A stretch of 64,000 nucleotides of DNA from Oscillibacter sp. PC13 (GTDB lineage Bacteria; Bacillota; Clostridia; Oscillospirales; Oscillospiraceae), in contig NZ_FOXE01000019.1 in the NCBI RefSeq assembly GCF_900115635.1, forward strand, positions 1 through 64,000. Reading direction: 5' to 3'. Below are positions 61,358 through 64,000 of the stretch, one piece after another (positions within the stretch are counted from its first letter, which is position 1; every line of letters begins with the position of its first letter). The notes below the pieces were generated by a model that ran no database searches, was not told where the DNA came from, and saw only the letters and a list, made by a program, of their open reading frames with translations. A program made the position numbers and the translations under genes.

Positions 61358-62236
61358 ATGGAGAAGAAGAGCTATTCTGTCAAAAAGCTGGACAAAGGCG
61401 TCTATGTGATCGATGAATATGCCATGAATTATATGTATATTGTCATCGGCACAGAAAAATGTCTTGCGATTGATACCGGTACGGGCACTGGGGATTACAA
61501 AAGCATTGTGGACAGAATTGCGGGAGATAAGCCGTATGACGTTGTATGTACCCACTGCCATGTGGATCACTGCGGCGGCATTGGCCAGTTTCGCAAAATT
61601 TATATTCATCCGAATGACATCGCTCCGGTTGTCGCTGGAAATGGCCGTGCGGGAACGATCTCCGTTGCAAATCGCCGCCGGTACAGCGCCCGGGGGTTTG
61701 CGGTAAATCCGGAGGGAAGCCTGCCCTTTACCTTGGAGTCTTTTCAGGAAATTGACACCAGTACCATTGAGTTTGTCGGTGTCCGGGAGGGAGATACCTT
61801 TGACCTGGGGAACCGGTCGCTCACCGTATATGAGATGCCGGGCCACAGCATGGGTTGTATCTGCCTGCTGGATAAAGCCAACCAAATCCTCTTTGCCGGA
61901 GACAATGTTTCTAAAATTCTGATTTTGCCGATGGACTTGCCGCATAAGGAGCGCGTTCAGATGTGGCTTACCGGCGCGGAGAAGATTCTTGCGCTGCGGC
62001 CATATTACAGTGTTATCTATGCAGGGCACCTTTGTCCAGCCCCAATGGAATTGTTCCTTGATCAGGTGACGCTTGCCCGCAAGATTCTGACCGGTGAAAT
62101 TCAACAGGAGTTTCTGCAGGCAGATGAATTCCGCGGGCCGCTCTATCGATACGGGGAAGCGTATTTCACTTTAGAGGAAGAAAATTTAAAAACGCGCGAT
62201 TACAGGAGAATTTTGCATCCTGACCTATGTGAGTAA
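61358..62236 (+). CDS. Metallo-beta-lactamase-fold hydrolase
   Basis: 292 residues. The metal site is THCHVDHCGG (HxHxDH), with later ligands in MPGHSMG, FAGDNVS and YAGHLCP, so a binuclear site is expected. Glyoxalase II, lactonases, arylsulfatase-like and other hydrolases share this fold. ATG at 61358 (MEKKSYSVKK) is preceded by GGGGG; the ATG at 61346 has no site. It lies 11 bp after dctM, so it probably acts on the imported substrate, perhaps opening an ester, thioester or lactone. Confidence 0.85.
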   Translation: MEKKSYSVKKLDKGVYVIDEYAMNYMYIVIGTEKCLAIDTGTGTGDYKSIVDRIAGDKPYDVVCTHCHVDHCGGIGQFRKIYIHPNDIAPVVAGNGRAGTISVANRRRYSARGFAVNPEGSLPFTLESFQEIDTSTIEFVGVREGDTFDLGNRSLTVYEMPGHSMGCICLLDKANQILFAGDNVSKILILPMDLPHKERVQMWLTGAEKILALRPYYSVIYAGHLCPAPMELFLDQVTLARKILTGEIQQEFLQADEFRGPLYRYGEAYFTLEEENLKTRDYRRILHPDLCE

Positions 62237-62256
62237 CGGAAAGGTGGAGATGCTCC

Positions 62257-63540
62257 TTGGAGCAAAAACATTTACTGCTGCGCATTCTGCATGATGAAAT
62301 AAAACCGTCCTTTGGCTGCTCCGGCCCGATCGGTGTTGCGATTGCAGCTTGCGAGGCCGCGGATGCAGTGGGAGGTAAGGTCCAAAAAATCCAAGCGCTG
62401 ATTGATAAGGACATGTGTGCAAAAAACAGCGACGTGGGAATTCCGCCTTCCGGGGTGAAGGGAATTCGTGCAGCTCTGGCAATGGGAGCGCTTTTTGGAA
62501 AAGCCGGCACGGGTCTTGCGGTGCTGGATGGTGTTACCGGAGAAGAGACTGCACAGGCCGTGGCGTTTGCCGACAGTGGGGCAATTGAGGTCACCCCGGA
62601 CTGGGGAACGGAGACCATCGGCGTTTATGCCGATGTGCGGGTTATAACAGAGTTTGGCGAAGGACGAGCCATTGTTGCAAAGAGCCACAGTAACCTGGTT
62701 TACAAAGAGGCGTCGGGCAGGGTTTTGGTCAATCGGGATTTATCACGGGAAGAGGCGCTTGATGAGTCCAAGGATGCAATCCACGGCTTTTCAATGAAGG
62801 ATTTTTTCGAATTTTCTCAGGAAGCTTCCCTGGAAGACTTGGCGTTTTTAAAGGATGCAATTCGCTTGAACACGCAATTGTGCACGCACGGACTGTCTGC
62901 GCAGTCAAAAAGTTCCGGATTTGGCCGAAGCATTTTAAAAAGAAGCGGTGGGGTTCCTATCAAAAAAGCAAAGGCGATGGCATGCGCGGCGGCGGAGGCC
63001 CGTATGGAGGGATGTCCGATGGCAGCCATGAGCTGCGCAACCAGTGGAAATGCGGGAATTGCCGTCTCTTTGCCCCTTGCCAGTTTGGCTGAAGACTACC
63101 AGATCCGTGAGGAGACACTATTGCGGGCGCTGGCTTGCGGCTATTTGGTTACCATCAGCTGCAAAAACAGAATTGGACGCCACTCCGCCATGTGCGCCTG
63201 TTCTGTCGGCGCCTCGCTGGGAGTTGCCGCAGGAACGGCGGTACTGTTTGGCGGCAGTTCCGCACAGATGGAAATGGCCGTCAATAATACAATCGTCGCT
63301 GTTTTTGGAATTTTATGCGACGGCGCAAGGGAGGCCTGCGCGCTTAAGCTTTCAAATGCGGCGGAATGCGGCATGGAGGGAGCATTTCTGGCGTTGGATC
63401 ATGTGGAGATCCGGACGAACGAAGGCGTCTGTGGCGACTCGGCGGACAACAGTGTGGAATTTATGGGAAGCTTTGCGCGGGAAGGCATGCGGCAGACAGA
63501 TATGGAATTGTGTAAATTCTTATTTAGAAAGCATTTTTGA
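62257..63540 (+). CDS. Serine-dehydratase alpha / cysteine desulfidase family Fe-S lyase
   Basis: 427 residues, the length of CyuA/UPF0597 proteins rather than the ~290-residue SdaAA. Expected Fe-S or catalytic cysteines lie in FGCSGPIG (Cys21), MSCATSGNAGI, GYLVTISCKNRIG, SAMCACS and AAECGMEG. The usual motif near the start, GCTEP, here reads GCSGP, and GSGNQG is replaced by TSGNAG. The family removes ammonia or sulfide from serine or cysteine by a [4Fe-4S] cluster. The start is TTG at 62257 after GGTGGAG. It is followed by a beta-subunit-like gene, so the pair probably forms a heterodimer. Confidence 0.82.
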   Translation: MEQKHLLLRILHDEIKPSFGCSGPIGVAIAACEAADAVGGKVQKIQALIDKDMCAKNSDVGIPPSGVKGIRAALAMGALFGKAGTGLAVLDGVTGEETAQAVAFADSGAIEVTPDWGTETIGVYADVRVITEFGEGRAIVAKSHSNLVYKEASGRVLVNRDLSREEALDESKDAIHGFSMKDFFEFSQEASLEDLAFLKDAIRLNTQLCTHGLSAQSKSSGFGRSILKRSGGVPIKKAKAMACAAAEARMEGCPMAAMSCATSGNAGIAVSLPLASLAEDYQIREETLLRALACGYLVTISCKNRIGRHSAMCACSVGASLGVAAGTAVLFGGSSAQMEMAVNNTIVAVFGILCDGAREACALKLSNAAECGMEGAFLALDHVEIRTNEGVCGDSADNSVEFMGSFAREGMRQTDMELCKFLFRKHF

Positions 63541-63574
63541 ACAGATGCAATGAGGGATAGAGGAGACAGAAATC

Positions 63575-64000
63575 ATGGACATCAGCGTATTTGAAGTGAT
63601 CGGCCCTGTGATGGTGGGTCCGTCCAGCTCGGGAACAGCCGGTATGGCGAGACTGGGCTGGGCCGCCGGCAGGTTTTTGGACGGGCCGGTAAAGGCCATC
63701 AATTTGAGTTTCCACCCGCGAATCCAGGACTATGCGGGCCTGCGGAGCCATATTGCCCTGATCGGCGGCGTGCTGGGTATTCGGGAATATGACCCGGAAC
63801 TGAAAAACGCACTGGAAATTGCAAAGGCACGGGGCATTCGTCTTACGGCCAGTAAACTGAAGCCACCTCTGCCGGACGCACTGGTTGTCACCATTTCAAT
63901 GGAGCAGGAGACAGGCGTGGTTCGGAGAGTATCTGGCATTTCGGTGGGGGGCGGCAGCATCTCCATCACAGGGATTGACGATTTTGAAGTGGATCTGATC
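63575..64000 (+). CDS. Serine-dehydratase beta-subunit-like protein, cut by window end
   Basis: 142 codons are visible. The beginning ISVFEVIGPVMVGPSSSGTAG matches the SdaAB/SDH_beta domain, whose usual form is GPSSSHTAG; the histidine is glycine here (residue 20). The later part, GGGSISITGIDDFEVDL, matches the region that precedes the ACT domain. The ATG at 63575 follows GAGGAG. It would pair with the preceding alpha-type gene. Confidence 0.85.
   Translation, partial: MDISVFEVIGPVMVGPSSSGTAGMARLGWAAGRFLDGPVKAINLSFHPRIQDYAGLRSHIALIGGVLGIREYDPELKNALEIAKARGIRLTASKLKPPLPDALVVTISMEQETGVVRRVSGISVGGGSISITGIDDFEVDLI

Overview
The window reads as part of the chromosome of an anaerobic, spore-forming member of the Clostridia, most likely in the Oscillospiraceae. 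The evidence is a complete spoIIIAA-AH operon, SLH-domain surface protein and CsaB chemistry, a methionine T-box, selenium/molybdenum hydroxylase accessory genes, a fairly high GC content and frequent TTG/GTG starts. Genus cannot be fixed from the sequence alone. No rRNA, tRNA, CRISPR array or prophage was seen.

Layout. 0-0.4 kb: the left part of an IS200-type insertion sequence whose tnpA runs off the window. 0.4-7.3 kb: a small protein, a glycosyltransferase-CsaB fusion divergent from a DUF4330 protein, a hydantoinase/dihydropyrimidinase, and an SLH-anchored 5'-nucleotidase. 7.4-15.0 kb: molybdate transport (modA, modB, modC, split by an inverted XRE regulator), a molybdopterin-binding protein, yqeC, yqeB and selD, which together form a maturation set for selenium-dependent molybdenum hydroxylases. 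15-22 kb: ketopantoate reductase, an orphan radical SAM enzyme, an FHA-FtsW/RodA fusion with its transpeptidase, and a MATE pump. 22-25.3 kb: a methionine ABC importer under a Met T-box. 25.5-29.7 kb: DUF368, an EamA-type transporter, a methionine gamma-lyase-like enzyme with a short upstream ORF, and a PAP2 phosphatase. 29.8-35 kb: a BMP-type (nucleoside-like) ABC importer. 35.2-42.8 kb: two divergent operons, ygeY-ygeW-carbamate kinase against a YheO-type regulator with two fold-type-II PLP enzymes. 42.9-51.8 kb: an unknown membrane protein, spoIIIA, then asp23-nusB-xseA-xseB-ispA. 51.8-58.3 kb: a decayed accessory zone with two copies of a ~275-bp repeat, gene remnants, a GntP permease, a GntR/FCD regulator and an IlvD/Edd-type dehydratase. 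58.3-64 kb: a TRAP transporter followed by a metallo-beta-lactamase-fold protein and a two-subunit serine-dehydratase-like Fe-S lyase that is cut by the window end.

How the genes fit together. The hydantoinase, molybdate uptake, selenium accessory genes, BMP importer and ygeY-ygeW-carbamate kinase operon are all parts associated with anaerobic purine or ureide catabolism ending in carbamoyl phosphate and ATP; the joint role is an inference. CsaB pyruvylation of cell-wall polymer and the SLH nucleotidase are linked by the known SLH-polymer interaction.

The most promising less-described items are: the TRAP/MBL/Fe-S lyase operon, whose two lyase subunits both depart from family motifs; the ygeW/ygeY locus with two PLP enzymes and two tandem promoters carrying the same upstream box at the same spacing; the matched operators of the GntR regulator; and the repeat with a covarying 3' stem-loop. 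All promoter, operator and terminator calls are by eye.
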